Shown: positions 15,614-24,303, counted from the first letter of the stretch. The stretch is DNA of 64,000 bases from Methylocystis sp. Sn-Cys (GCF_016745395.1 NZ_JAERVJ010000003.1:257293-321292); one strand, 5' to 3'. Made by a program: numbers and translations. The notes: generated by a model from the sequence alone, not told the origin.

Positions 15614-16462
15614 TTACAACCCCGCCCTCTTGTCCATTCCCGCATCTAGAACCGCCAGCATTTGGTCCATGGCCAGCGCCGGTTCGGCGCATTTCGAATC
15701 GCCGACGATTCGCGCCGGCACGCCCGCCACGGTTTTATTGGCCGGCACCGAATCGAGCACGACCGAGCCCGCCGCGATCATGGCGCAGCGGCCGATCTCG
15801 ATATTGCCGAGCACCTTGGCCCCGGCGCCGATCAGCACGCCGCGCCGCACCTTCGGATGCCGATCGCCGCGCGCTTTGCCTGTGCCGCCGAGCGTCACGC
15901 CATGCAGCATGGAGACGTCGTCCTCGATGACGCTCGTCGCGCCGATGACGACGCCTGTGGCGTGGTCGATGAAGACGCCCTTGCCGATCCTGGCCTGGGG
16001 GTGGATGTCGGTCTGGAAAATCTGCGAGGACAGGCTCTGCAGCGTCAGGGCGAAATCGCTGCGGCCGTTTTTCCACAGCCAATGCGCCAGCCGATAGGTC
16101 TGCAAGGCGTGGAAGCCCTTGAAATAGAGCGCCGGCTCCAGGAGCCGCGTGCAGGCCGGGTCGCGCTCGACGACGGCCAAAAGATCCGCCCGGAAGGCCT
16201 CTGCAAGGGCGCCGTCATGGGCGAGGCAGGAATCGAACGCCTGGCGAATCGCCGCATAGGGCGCTTCCGGCCGGTCGAGGCGCTGCGCCACGCGATGGAC
16301 CACGACGCCGGCGACGCTCTCCTGCGCCATGATGGCGGGGTAGATGAAGCCGCCGAGCTCCGGCTCGCGGCGCAGCACATCCTCCGCCTCCAGCCGCAGG
16401 CGGGCGAGGAGCGGGTCGAAATCGATGACGGACGCGGCTATTTCCCGCTGTTCGGCGGCCAT
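15614..16462 (-). CDS. cysE: serine O-acetyltransferase (second copy)
   Basis: A second serine acetyltransferase, 282 residues, clearly paralogous to 5587-6435: VERDPACTRLLEPALYFKGF, DIHPQARIGKG, IDHATGVVIGATSVIEDD (catalytic His), MLHGVTLGGTGKARGDRHPK. The tail is different (LAMDQMLAVLDAGMDKRAGL) and lacks the terminal Ile of the first copy, so it may not bind cysteine synthase in the same way. ATG 16462 is preceded by AGAGGAAG; the longer frame to 16549 runs into a repeat. It is coupled to an exported unknown downstream. Confidence 0.92.
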   Translation of the reverse strand: MAAEQREIAASVIDFDPLLARLRLEAEDVLRREPELGGFIYPAIMAQESVAGVVVHRVAQRLDRPEAPYAAIRQAFDSCLAHDGALAEAFRADLLAVVERDPACTRLLEPALYFKGFHALQTYRLAHWLWKNGRSDFALTLQSLSSQIFQTDIHPQARIGKGVFIDHATGVVIGATSVIEDDVSMLHGVTLGGTGKARGDRHPKVRRGVLIGAGAKVLGNIEIGRCAMIAAGSVVLDSVPANKTVAGVPARIVGDSKCAEPALAMDQMLAVLDAGMDKRAGL

Positions 16463-16507
16463 GGGACGCTTCCTCTTCTCCGTTTCCGCTCGAACAGCTC
16501 GCGTTCG

Positions 16508-16613
16508 GCTCCCGGCGGGCCGACGGCCCGACCGGGACTCCAGAGCCACGATGGCTTTGATTTGGCGCTGGATTCCCGATCGTTCGCGTCGCGAGCGTCG
16601 GGAATGACAGTGA
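16508..16613. repeat. intergenic palindromic repeat, family A copy 2 (diverged)
   Basis: Contains CCCGGCGGGCCGACGGCCCG, CTCCAGAGCC, CTGGATTCCCGATCGTTCGC and ends GCGTCGGGAATGACAGTGA. Same plan as the copy at 14895-15004, with substitutions. It lies between cysE2 and the alpha/beta hydrolase gene, both on the minus strand. Confidence 0.85.
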
Positions 16614-16689
16614 GCCGTTCCCGGAAAGCGCGCATCTCGGAACGAAAGCGCGCCAAGCGGCTATATAGCGCCTCGGGCGCGGCCGCGCA

Positions 16690-17457
16690 TCAGGGGCGTT
16701 GGCCCAGGAATTCCAGCACAGCCTGCTTATAGATGCGGTCGCCCACGGCGCGGTTGTGGTCGCGGCCAGGAATGTCGACAACGCGGGCGTTGCGGAACAG
16801 CGGCTGCAGGGGCGAGGGATCGCCGGCGACGTCGTCGCGCGTGCCGACGCAAATCAGCACCGGGCATTCGATCTTCGAGAGGAGCGCCGGGTCCAACGCC
16901 TTGCGGGCGCCGCGGACGCAGGCGGCGAGCGCCTTGAGATCGCTACGGGTCGATTCGGCAAAGCCTCGAAAAATTTTGAGCATCGAATTGTCGATGTCCT
17001 CGATTCGCTCGGCCTCCATGGCTTCGGCGAGCCCTGAGGGCAGGCCGGCGTCCTGCACGAGATATTGCCCGATGCCGCCGAGAATCAGCGAGCGGACGCG
17101 CTCCGGATGGGCGAGCGTCAGCACCGTCCCGATTCGCGCGCCGAGCGAATAGCCCATGACGTCGGCGCGGGCGATGGACAAATGGTCGAGGAGATTGGCG
17201 ACGTCCTGCGCCATTAGGTCGAGCGCATATTCCGCTGGGTCGTAGAGCTTCTGCGACCGGCCATGGCCCCTGCTATCCAGGACGACGACGCGGCGCCCGT
17301 CTTCGGTCAGCGTCTTCACCCATTGGGTGAACATCCAGTTCACCGCATGGGTGGAGGCGAAGCCATGAATGAGGACGATCGGCTCGCGTCGGTCGTCGCC
17401 AAGGGGCTCGAAATCCGAATAGGCAATCTCGACGCCGTGCGAGACGAAAGTTTCCAT
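16690..17457 (-). CDS. alpha/beta-fold hydrolase
   Basis: A 255-residue soluble hydrolase. The oxyanion HG motif is VLIHGFAST, the nucleophile elbow GYSLGA (Ser in GxSxG), the acid GTRDDVAG and the base GRDHNRAV, so the Ser-Asp-His triad is complete. VVLDSRGHGRS is the usual strand 4 loop. ATG 17457 is the natural start (METFVSHGVEIAY); sequence further upstream reads antisense-like and is not supported. Substrate unknown; esterases and C-C bond hydrolases share these features. Monocistronic, with tRNA-Arg 160 nt upstream on the other strand. Confidence 0.88.
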   Translation of the reverse strand: METFVSHGVEIAYSDFEPLGDDRREPIVLIHGFASTHAVNWMFTQWVKTLTEDGRRVVVLDSRGHGRSQKLYDPAEYALDLMAQDVANLLDHLSIARADVMGYSLGARIGTVLTLAHPERVRSLILGGIGQYLVQDAGLPSGLAEAMEAERIEDIDNSMLKIFRGFAESTRSDLKALAACVRGARKALDPALLSKIECPVLICVGTRDDVAGDPSPLQPLFRNARVVDIPGRDHNRAVGDRIYKQAVLEFLGQRP

Positions 17458-17617
17458 GGCAAATCCTGTGTGACGATTCCTACTTAAAGAATCAGATCGG
17501 CGGCGCAAGCGCGGGCCCATAAAAATAAACAGGCCTTGCCAAGCGCTCCGGTTGTCGCTAAACGGTCGCATGTCGCGGCGCTGATCCCCAAGCGGGATCG
17601 AAACCGCCGGCCGACAG

Positions 17618-17694
17618 GCGCCCGTAGCTCAGCTGGATAGAGCACCAGACTACGAATCTGGGGGTCAGAGGTTCGAATCCTTTCGGGCGCGCCA
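17618..17694 (+). tRNA. tRNA-Arg(ACG)
   Basis: A full cloverleaf: acceptor GCGCCCG pairs with CGGGCGC, D arm GCTCAGCTGGATAGAGC, anticodon stem CCAGA/TCTGG with loop CTACGAA (anticodon ACG), T arm AGAGGTTCGAATCCTTT, discriminator G and an encoded CCA. The ACG anticodon is read as ICG after deamination. No integrase or attachment duplication is visible downstream. Confidence 0.97.
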
Positions 17695-17891
17695 TTAAAC
17701 CCGAGCAGTTGAAAAACGCCAGACCGAGCCCTGCAAGGGGAAGCGCGCGCGGCTGTTTGCCGCGCCCGAGGGGGCGCTCCAGGTCCCGCGCTGCTGCGCC
17801 TTGGCGGAGTTAGCCCCGGCGCGCCGCGCCTGCGTCTCTGTGAGAGGAAGGGGCCAATAGCGAGGGGCTTCGACGCGTTGCGTCAGTCGGA

Positions 17892-18551
17892 TCAAAAGAC
17901 TGAAAATCGCATCCCGGTCGATATGTAGTTGGAAGCGCCATGCACGCCGTCGATGAGGCCGTAGACGCCAGACCGATGATGGACGCGTACGAATACTTCG
18001 AAAGGCGCGTCTTTAGACGGCGAGAAGGTAAATTCCGGAACAAGCAGATTCAGGAATCGCGCGCTGTGATGGCTGCTATCGAACTGCCTTTCGAAATCTG
18101 AAATGCCGGTCACATAGCTTGCGCCGATAAGACCCACCCTGAAGTTCGTATAAATGAAATCGTTCCATGGAAAATATTTCCACCGCCCCATCGGAATGAG
18201 GTCGAACTCCCACTGACGCCCGCCAGCGTCGCTGCCAAAACGCTTGGCGACGCCGCCCTCGATTTCGAGGTCTAAAGGGACGCGCTCGAAGCGATAAGCC
18301 GTATAAATTGCGTGGGCGTCCACCATCGCGCCCGGAACGAAATGCGCGTCCCAAGGGCGACGCACTGTGATGTTGATCAGTGATTGATTGCTGAGCGCCC
18401 CAACATAGGCCCCGACTCTGAGAGTTGGCTGTGGCTTTGGCGTAAGCATCCAAGGTAACGCAGGAGGCGCCAAAGCGGACAAGTCGCCAGCCAGCGCCGA
18501 GATTCCCGAGAAGAACAAAGACATAAGCGAGGCAATAAATAATTTCCTCAT
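17892..18551 (-). CDS. outer-membrane beta-barrel, PagL (lipid A deacylase)-like
   Basis: A 219-residue protein with a signal peptide (RKLFIASLMSLFFSGISALA) and alternating aromatic strands ending in SNYISTGMRFSVF, whose final Phe is typical of outer-membrane barrels. The block FEVFVRVHHRSGVYGLIDG resembles the catalytic region of PagL lipid A 3-O-deacylases (RxQHxSN), but reads H-R-S-G rather than H-x-S-N. The ATG at 18551 is the start with a proper signal peptide. It may remodel lipid A or be a structural relative. Monocistronic. Membership in the barrel class is solid; activity is uncertain. Confidence 0.65.
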   Translation of the reverse strand: MRKLFIASLMSLFFSGISALAGDLSALAPPALPWMLTPKPQPTLRVGAYVGALSNQSLINITVRRPWDAHFVPGAMVDAHAIYTAYRFERVPLDLEIEGGVAKRFGSDAGGRQWEFDLIPMGRWKYFPWNDFIYTNFRVGLIGASYVTGISDFERQFDSSHHSARFLNLLVPEFTFSPSKDAPFEVFVRVHHRSGVYGLIDGVHGASNYISTGMRFSVF

Positions 18552-18983
18552 GCTTGCACGCCCTTTATCCTGAATACGAAGTGGAAACGAAGTTGGTGCT
18601 GTTGATTCTGTAAGATAAAACCGCGACTTAGATAAATATTCTCTCATCAGAGCGCAGTAAAAATGCTGCGAAAAAAGGTCGTTTTTGAGGCGCGTCCGAA
18701 TAATGCGACATAGCTGCGCTCGAGCCTTACTATGTTTGTCTAGATTTGCATTGAAATCATGGGGATGGGCCTTGGCCGCCGCGCTTGTCCGGGCAGGCGC
18801 GCTGCTGGCCGCGCCGAAGCGCCGCGCAGAGACATTTTAGGGGTGGGCGTTGCGGGGCGGCGTGGGCACAGGTAAATAAATCTCGTCCTGGGAGACTTTC
18901 GAAATGATCCAGCATCACCGCTAAAGCGGGAAGGCATTCGATGGCGGAGCGATCCGCCGGCTGGACTCTTTTTCGAGATCATC
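18552..18983. other. intergenic region between divergent genes, no gene seen
   Basis: The first ~200 nt are AT-rich and probably hold the promoter of the barrel gene; the rest is GC-rich, with short open frames but no ribosome site or recognisable product. No palindromic repeat of the families found elsewhere. Confidence 0.6.
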
Positions 18984-19763
18984 ATGGAAAGACTTCACAA
19001 AAAGACCTGCGTCATTACTGGTGCGGCGCGCGGCATTGGTCGCGCGATTGCGCGCCGCTTTCGTGACGAAGGCGCAATCGTCATTCTCACAGACATAGAC
19101 GAAGCGGCTGGCGCCGCGGCCGCCGCGGAAATCGGCTGTCGGTTCGAGCCGCTCGACGTGCGGGAGGAAGCCGATTGGCGGCGCCTGGCCGAACGCGTCC
19201 CGACAGCCGACGTGGTGGTCAACAATGCAGGCGTAACGGGATTTGAGCAGGGCGCCGCGGCGCATGATCCCGAACAGGCCAGCCTTGCGGATTGGCGGGA
19301 AGTCCATCGGGTCAATCTCGATGGGACCTTCCTTGGGTGTCGTTACGCCATCAAGGCGATGAAGGCGCAGGGCGCCGGCTCGATCATCAACATCTCGTCG
19401 CGTTCCGGCTTGGTCGGCATCCCACTGGCGGCTGCTTACGCCTCATCCAAGGCGGCGATCCGCAACCATAGCAAGACGGTTGCGCTTTATTGCGCGCAAA
19501 AAGGATGGAAAATACGCTGCAACTCGATCCATCCGGCCGCGATACGCACGCGAATATGGGAGCCGATCCTGGGAACCGGTCCCGATCGCGAAGCCAAGAT
19601 GCAAGCCTTGGTTGCCGACACGCCATTGAAGCGTTTCGGGATGCCCGAGGAAGTCGCGGCGATCGCCGTCACTCTGGCGTCCGATGAAGCGACCTATGTG
19701 ACGGGGACCGAGATTCACATCGACGGCGGGTTGCTGGCGGGGTCCGCCGCATCCCCCGGCTGA
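18984..19763 (+). CDS. short-chain dehydrogenase/reductase (SDR)
   Basis: A 259-residue classical SDR: cofactor loop [12 protein letters not shown], a following acidic residue (TDIDEA) that favours NAD(H), NNAG, catalytic Ser in NISSRSG, and YASSK with the Tyr-x3-Lys pair. The C-terminus has [16 protein letters not shown], the usual dimer strand. It most resembles cyclopentanol/3-hydroxysteroid-type dehydrogenases, but the substrate cannot be read from sequence. Monocistronic, followed by repeats. Confidence 0.9.
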   Translation: MERLHKKTCVITGAARGIGRAIARRFRDEGAIVILTDIDEAAGAAAAAEIGCRFEPLDVREEADWRRLAERVPTADVVVNNAGVTGFEQGAAAHDPEQASLADWREVHRVNLDGTFLGCRYAIKAMKAQGAGSIINISSRSGLVGIPLAAAYASSKAAIRNHSKTVALYCAQKGWKIRCNSIHPAAIRTRIWEPILGTGPDREAKMQALVADTPLKRFGMPEEVAAIAVTLASDEATYVTGTEIHIDGGLLAGSAASPG

Positions 19764-19788
19764 TGCGAAATCCGCTTGATTGGTTCGC

Positions 19789-19855
19789 TGTCATTCCCGA
19801 CGCTTGCTCGAGCGAGCGATCGAGAATCCAGAGCCGCAAAAGCGCTGGTTTTACT
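19789..19855. repeat. partial palindromic repeat, family A (reverse half)
   Basis: TGTCATTCCCGACGCTTGCT, then GCGAGCGATCGAGAATCCAG. This is the reverse complement of the right half of family A; the other half is lost and a family B copy follows 7 nt later. It looks like a composite made by recombination of two repeats. Confidence 0.75.
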
Positions 19856-19862
19856 CGGAGCC

Positions 19863-19946
19863 CGTCATTGCGAGCGAAGCGAAGCAATCCAGGGCGGCGA
19901 TGTGGCCCTGGATTGCTTCGTCGGCTTCGCCTCTTCGCAATGACGG
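19863..19946. repeat. intergenic palindromic repeat, family B copy 2
   Basis: A well-kept hairpin: CGTCATTGCGAGCGAAGCGA, then GAAGCAATCCAGGGC on the left arm and GCCCTGGATTGCTTCG, CGCAATGACGG on the right, with a short loop. It lies between convergent genes, so a terminator role is possible. Confidence 0.9.
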
Positions 19947-20040
19947 CGGTGATTCCCTGTGTGTCCAAACGGCGCGAGCGTCGGGGATGGATCGAGCGTC
20001 CGCGCGAAGCCGCGCTCGATCCATCGGCCGTGTAACGCCC

Positions 20041-21099
20041 TCACCCTCGAGCGAGCGTCGGATAATCCACGTAGCCTTCCGGGCCTTTCGAATAAAAGGT
20101 CTCGACCTTTGGCTCGTTGAGGGCCGCGCCCAGGCGTAAGCGTTCGACGAGGTCGGGATTGGCGATGTAGAGCTTGCCGAAAGCCACGGCGTCGGCATCG
20201 CCCGCCGCAATCGCGGCTCCGGCGGTTTCGCGCGTATAGGCTTCGTTGGCGATATAGGCCCCGCCGAACTCTTGCTTCAAATATGGCCCCAGCGCATCCG
20301 GGCCCTGGTGCTCGCGCGCGCAGATGAAGGCGATGTTGCGCCGGCCGAGCTCGCGCGCGACATAACCGAAGGTCGCTTTTGGGTCTGAGTCGCCCATGGA
20401 TTGCGCGTCGCCGCGCGGCGCGAGATGCACGCCGACGCGTCCCGCTCCCCAGACGTCGATGGCCGCCTCGGTGACTTCCAGCATCAGACGCGCGCGGTTC
20501 TCGATCGAGCCGCCGTAGCGGTCGGTTCTTTTATTCGCGCTGTCCTGCAGAAACTGATCGAGCAGATAGCCATTCGCGCCATGGATCTCCACGCCGTCGA
20601 AGCCGGCGCGCCTGGCGTTCTCGGCGCCTTGCCGATAGGCCGCGACGACGCCGGGAATCTCGTCGATGTCGAGGGCGCGCGGGACGGGATAGGGCTGCTT
20701 TGGCCGCAGCAGGCTGACATGCCCTTCCGCGGCGATGGCGCTGGGCGCGACCGGCGGCGCGCCATCGAGATAGACCGAGTGGGAGAGGCGCCCAACATGC
20801 CACAATTGCAGCAGAATGCGGCCGCCTGCTTCTTGCACCGCGCGCGTGATCTCGCGCCATCCGTCAACTTGCGCGTCCGACCAAATGCCGGGCGTGTCAG
20901 GATAGCCGACGCCCATGGGCGTGACGGAGGTGGCCTCCGATAAGATCATCCCGGCGGAGGCGCGCTGGACATAGTAATCGCGCATGAGCGCATTCGGCGT
21001 GCGGCCCTCGCTCGCCCGGCAACGCGTCAGCGGCGCCATGACGATCCGGTTGGGGAGGCGCAGATCGCCGATATGCAAAGGGTCGAAGAGATTGGACAT
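20041..21099 (-). CDS. nemA: Old Yellow Enzyme-family NADH:flavin oxidoreductase / alkene reductase
   Basis: A 352-residue FMN-binding TIM barrel that reduces activated C=C bonds, quinones or nitro groups with NAD(P)H. Motifs: LPNRIVMAPLTRCRA, the substrate-binding pair in EIHGANGYLLDQFLQ (His/Asn), the barrel strand TDRYGGSIENRARL, and the FMN phosphate site DAVAFGKLYIANPDL. ATG 21099 (MSNLFDPLHIGDL) is the standard start; the upstream open frame is not coding-like. A flavin reductase gene follows upstream in the same direction, 41 nt away, and may be in the same unit. Symbol by family only. Confidence 0.92.
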   Translation of the reverse strand: MSNLFDPLHIGDLRLPNRIVMAPLTRCRASEGRTPNALMRDYYVQRASAGMILSEATSVTPMGVGYPDTPGIWSDAQVDGWREITRAVQEAGGRILLQLWHVGRLSHSVYLDGAPPVAPSAIAAEGHVSLLRPKQPYPVPRALDIDEIPGVVAAYRQGAENARRAGFDGVEIHGANGYLLDQFLQDSANKRTDRYGGSIENRARLMLEVTEAAIDVWGAGRVGVHLAPRGDAQSMGDSDPKATFGYVARELGRRNIAFICAREHQGPDALGPYLKQEFGGAYIANEAYTRETAGAAIAAGDADAVAFGKLYIANPDLVERLRLGAALNEPKVETFYSKGPEGYVDYPTLARG

Positions 21100-21140
21100 C
21101 GAGGCTCCGGTCGGTGCGATACGAGTTGCTTTTTTATAAC

Positions 21141-21671
21141 TCACGGCATTGCGGATTTCAGCTTGATCCTGTCGCCATCGGCGACGAAGCTTCCGAGCCC
21201 TTGGTGGTGGATCGTCTTCGACTCTTTGCACGCTGGATCGATCCAGGCTTTCACGCCTTGCATCACAAAGAGACAATATTTGTTGGCAAGGCGTGTATCG
21301 ACGACCTTGCACTCGATGTTGGCGAAACATTCTGCGACCAGCGGCGCCGACACTTTTTCCGCCTTCCGCTTGGTGAGCGCAAAAGCCTCGAATTTATCGA
21401 CGTCCCGCCCGGAGCAATTGCTGATCGCCACGACCGTTTCCGCCATCCCCGCCGGCGGAATGGCGACGACGCATTCCTTTGTCGCCCGCAAGGCGGCGAA
21501 GCTATGGTCGCGGTCGCTGACCACGCAGGCGATGAGGGGCGGGTCGAAGTCCACCATCATGTGCCAGGACATGGTCATGACATTGGCCCGGCCTTTATGG
21601 GCGGTCGTCAGCAGAACCACCGGGCCGGGCTCGATGAGCCGATAGACCTCGCTCAGAGCCAAATCTTTCAT
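21141..21671 (-). CDS. flavin reductase-like (FMN-binding split barrel) protein
   Basis: A 176-residue protein of the flavin reductase-like/FMN-binding split-barrel family: PVVLLTTAHKGRANVMTMSW, then PPLIACVVSDRDHSFAALR and ECVVAIPPAGMAETVVAIS. Members either supply reduced flavin to a partner or act as small NADH:FMN oxidoreductases. ATG 21671 follows GAAGG; the longer frame to 21740 runs through the displaced tail of the SDR gene upstream. It lies between a frameshifted SDR and an Old Yellow Enzyme gene, all on the minus strand. Confidence 0.88.
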   Translation of the reverse strand: MKDLALSEVYRLIEPGPVVLLTTAHKGRANVMTMSWHMMVDFDPPLIACVVSDRDHSFAALRATKECVVAIPPAGMAETVVAISNCSGRDVDKFEAFALTKRKAEKVSAPLVAECFANIECKVVDTRLANKYCLFVMQGVKAWIDPACKESKTIHHQGLGSFVADGDRIKLKSAMP

Positions 21672-21746
21672 GGCCGCACCTTCGCGATACTTGCCGCCGC
21701 GCGCGAGCGCTCTCTCTCTGCCTTGGATTGTAGGGGGCACCGTCTC

Positions 21747-22528
21747 CTATCCCAGCGTCGACCCGAAGGCGCCGCCGTCCAGCAAGATGTTTTGGCCGAC
21801 GATATAGCCGCATATTCGCTACACAGGAATGCAGCCATCGCGCCGAACTCCTCAGGGGCGCCGAAACGCCCGGTCGGATTGGCGGCATAGGCCTCGTTTC
21901 GAACGTCTTCGACGGACAGCCCCCGGGCGCTGGCCATTTTACTCAGGAGCGAGACCATGCGGTCGGTTTCGTGTGGGCCGGGCAACAGATTATTGATGAT
22001 AACGCCGTCTTTCGCCGCCTGTCTGGCGGCGCCGCCGACAAATCCGGTCAATCCGCTTCGGGCGGCAGTCGACAAGCCCAGCTCCGCCACAGGTGATTTG
22101 ACCGTCGCCGACGTTATATTGACAATCCGTCCCCACTTGCGGCTGATCATTCCGGGCAGCACGCTCGTCATCAGGAAAATAGGCGCCAACATATTGGCGT
22201 CGATGGCGTCGAGCCATGCGTCGCGACCCCAGTCCGACCACAGGCCGGGCGGCGGTCCGCCGGCATTGGTGATGAGGATGTCGGGCCGTGGTTCCGCCTC
22301 GAGTAGCCGCTGCCGCCCTTCTTCGCTCGTCACATCGGCGGCGACGGCCTGCACCTCGACGCCGTAAGTTGCGCGTATCTCGCTTGCGGTTTGCTCCAGC
22401 GTGACCACCGTGCGGCCATTCAGCGTCAATATCGCGCCAGCTTCAGCGAGCTTTTGTGCGACGCCGCGACCCAACCCTTTCGAGCTGGCGCAGACGATCG
22501 CGCGTTTGCCTTTGATGCCTAAATCCAT
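21747..22528 (-). pseudogene. SDR-family oxidoreductase with a C-terminal frameshift
   Basis: An SDR of the 3-oxoacyl-ACP reductase-like type: KGKRAIVCASSKGLGRGVAQ, ITNAGGPPPG, INITSATVKSP. The usual YxxxK is absent: the expected region reads AELGLSTAARSG, where Ser-Thr-Ala-Ala replaces Tyr-x3-Lys. Near 21805-21812 one base is missing. The current frame runs on to 21668 as a nonsense tail, while the next frame gives the expected ending GYIVGQNILLDGGAFGSTLG and a stop at 21747. It may be a real mutation or a sequence error. The tail would overlap the flavin reductase start. The role is unassigned. Confidence 0.7.
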
Positions 22529-22784
22529 TCGTCTTCCTCAAATGCGCGCCATTTCACGGATTTGCGCCGTTCAGGCGAGTGACGCCCCGGCGCGTTCCGA
22601 CGAGGGGAATCCGATCGATCGATGCGTCGTCGTTCGAGCGATTCCCAAAGCAGCCGTCCGGAAATTCAGAGTAAATCAATGCTGATCGTGGGGCTGAATA
22701 GCACGCCCGCATGGCGGAAGGTACGAGCGCCGCTTTCTCGTTTCCGGGCGCGTTGCGGCCCGCCCCCTGCGACTCTAGGTCGCG

Positions 22785-22801
22785 CAAACTAGACAGTTTT
22801 G
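22785..22801. promoter_or_regulatory. imperfect dyad upstream of the hup promoter, possible activator site
   Basis: CAAACT-AGAC-AGTTTTG, about 130 nt upstream of the -24 element, followed by GTGCAAAC. Enhancer sites for HoxA/HupR-type activators lie at such distances in other bacteria and have TTG/CAA dyads. The match is short, and no activator gene is in the window. Confidence 0.3.
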
Positions 22802-22929
22802 TGCAAACCATGACATGCTTGTCGTGATAGAAACGAAATTGTCGGCTTTTCCGGGCGTGAAGCAGCGGCTGATCGTTCTGAAGCGCCTGTTTTCCTGCAG
22901 GTTTGAAGACTACGTCGCAGGATCGCGAT

Positions 22930-22945
22930 TGGCTCGTTCCTTGCT
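22930..22945 (+). promoter_or_regulatory. sigma-54 (-24/-12) promoter of the hydrogenase operon
   Basis: TGGCTCG-N4-TTGCT matches the consensus TGGCACG-N4-TTGCW with one mismatch. The invariant GG (22931-22932) and GC (22943-22944) are exactly 10 nt apart. It is oriented toward hupS, with about 80 nt to the start codon. hup operons in rhizobia and others use RpoN with an NtrC-type activator. Confidence 0.75.
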
Positions 22946-23025
22946 GCGATCTTTGCGAAAGAAGAGTGGCTCCCGTCCTCGACGCGAGAAGCCGCCGCTT
23001 TTTGGAAACGCAATGGGGGAGAGGA

Positions 23026-24108
23026 ATGCCCGCCATCGAGTCGTTTTACGACGTGATCCGACGTCAGGGGATCACGCGCCGCAGCTTCACGAAATTCTGC
23101 TCTTTGACGGCTGCGAGCCTGGGGCTCGGGCCTCTCGCCGCCTCCAAAATGGCGCAGGCGCTGGAGACAAATCCGCGCGTGCCGGTCATCTGGATGCATG
23201 GCCTCGAATGCACCTGCTGCTCCGAGAGCTTCATTCGCTCGGCGCATCCTCTGGTGAAGGACGTCGTCCTCTCCATGATCTCGCTCGACTACGACGACAC
23301 GATCATGGCGGCCGCCGGCCATCAGGCCGAGGCGATCCTCGAGGAAACCAAGCAAAAATATAAGGGCAAATACATTCTCGCCGTCGAGGGCAATCCGCCG
23401 CTCAACGAGGGCGGCATGTTCTGCATCGACGGCGGCAAGCCTTTCGTCGAAAAGCTGAAATGGATGGCTGAGGACGCTTTTGCCATCATCGCCTGGGGCG
23501 CCTGCGCCTCCTGGGGCTGCGTGCAGGCGGCTGCGCCCAATCCGACGCAGGCGACGCCGATCGACAAGGTCATCAAGGACAAGCCGATCATCAAGGTCCC
23601 CGGCTGCCCGCCGATCGCGGAAGTCATGACCGGCGTCGTGACTTACATCACGACCTTCGGCCGTCTGCCGGAGCTCGACCGCCAGGGGCGGCCGAAAATG
23701 TTCTATTCCCAGCGCATCCACGACAAATGCTATCGCCGCGGGCACTTCGACGCCGGGCAGTTCGTCGAGGAATGGGACGACGAGGCCGCGCGCAAGGGGC
23801 ATTGCCTCTATAAGATGGGCTGCAAGGGGCCGACGACCTACAACGCCTGCTCGACGGTGCGCTGGAACGGCGGCGTCTCTTTCCCGATCCAATCCGGCCA
23901 CGGCTGTATCGGCTGCTCGGAAGAGGGCTTCTGGGACAAGGGGCCGTTCTACGAGCGCCTCTCGAACATCAGGCAATTCGGCATCGAGAAGAACGCCGAT
24001 GAGATCGGCTTGGCGGCCGTCGGCGTCGTCGGCGCGGCGGTGGCGACGCATGCGGCCGTCACGGCGGTCAAGCGCGTCGTGACGAAGCGGGACGGAAACC
24101 AAGTGTAA
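23026..24108 (+). CDS. hupS: [NiFe]-hydrogenase small subunit, O2-tolerant uptake type
   Basis: The small subunit carries three Fe-S clusters from the active site to the membrane. It has a Tat signal (TRRSFTKF) and a cleavage site near AQA-LE at residue 45. The proximal cluster motif is LECTCCSES (Cys62, 64, 65), then Cys160 and Cys165 in GACASWGC and Cys194 in VPGCPP. After signal removal these are Cys17, 19, 20, 115, 120 and 149, the six ligands of the 4Fe-3S cluster of O2-tolerant enzymes. A C-terminal hydrophobic helix ([16 protein letters not shown]) anchors it. ATG 23026 has GGGGAGAGGA before it; the frame open upstream is not coding. It is the first gene of the hup-hyp block. Confidence 0.96.
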   Translation: MPAIESFYDVIRRQGITRRSFTKFCSLTAASLGLGPLAASKMAQALETNPRVPVIWMHGLECTCCSESFIRSAHPLVKDVVLSMISLDYDDTIMAAAGHQAEAILEETKQKYKGKYILAVEGNPPLNEGGMFCIDGGKPFVEKLKWMAEDAFAIIAWGACASWGCVQAAAPNPTQATPIDKVIKDKPIIKVPGCPPIAEVMTGVVTYITTFGRLPELDRQGRPKMFYSQRIHDKCYRRGHFDAGQFVEEWDDEAARKGHCLYKMGCKGPTTYNACSTVRWNGGVSFPIQSGHGCIGCSEEGFWDKGPFYERLSNIRQFGIEKNADEIGLAAVGVVGAAVATHAAVTAVKRVVTKRDGNQV

Positions 24109-24114
24109 TCCTTG

Positions 24115-24227
24115 CCCTCATGCTGAGGAGGCGGCGAAGCCGCCGTCTCGAAGCACGAGGGCGATCCACGGACGACGGTTTCCTCTTCCTTCGAGACGCT
24201 CGCTTCGCGGGCTCCTCAGGATGAGGA
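24115..24227. repeat. palindromic repeat, family C, inserted between hupS and hupL
   Basis: CCCTCATGCTGAGGAGGCGG on the left and GGGCTCCTCAGGATGAGG on the right, with inner arms GTCTCGAAGCACGAGG and CTTCGAGACGCTC. It can fold into a long hairpin. Only one copy is in this window. hupS and hupL are separated by 195 nt because of it, while other gaps in the block are mostly 0-30 nt. Confidence 0.85.
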
Positions 24228-24303
24228 AATCTTTTCGGCCGATCACCCAGGACGAAACACGAAAGACGCCGAACCAACGGCCGATCTTCGAGGAAACGCA
24301 ATC

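Noticed and set aside
22789-24102. 437-codon minus-strand open frame opposite hupS
   Set aside because: Antisense shadow in GC-rich DNA; hupS is certain from its cysteine pattern.
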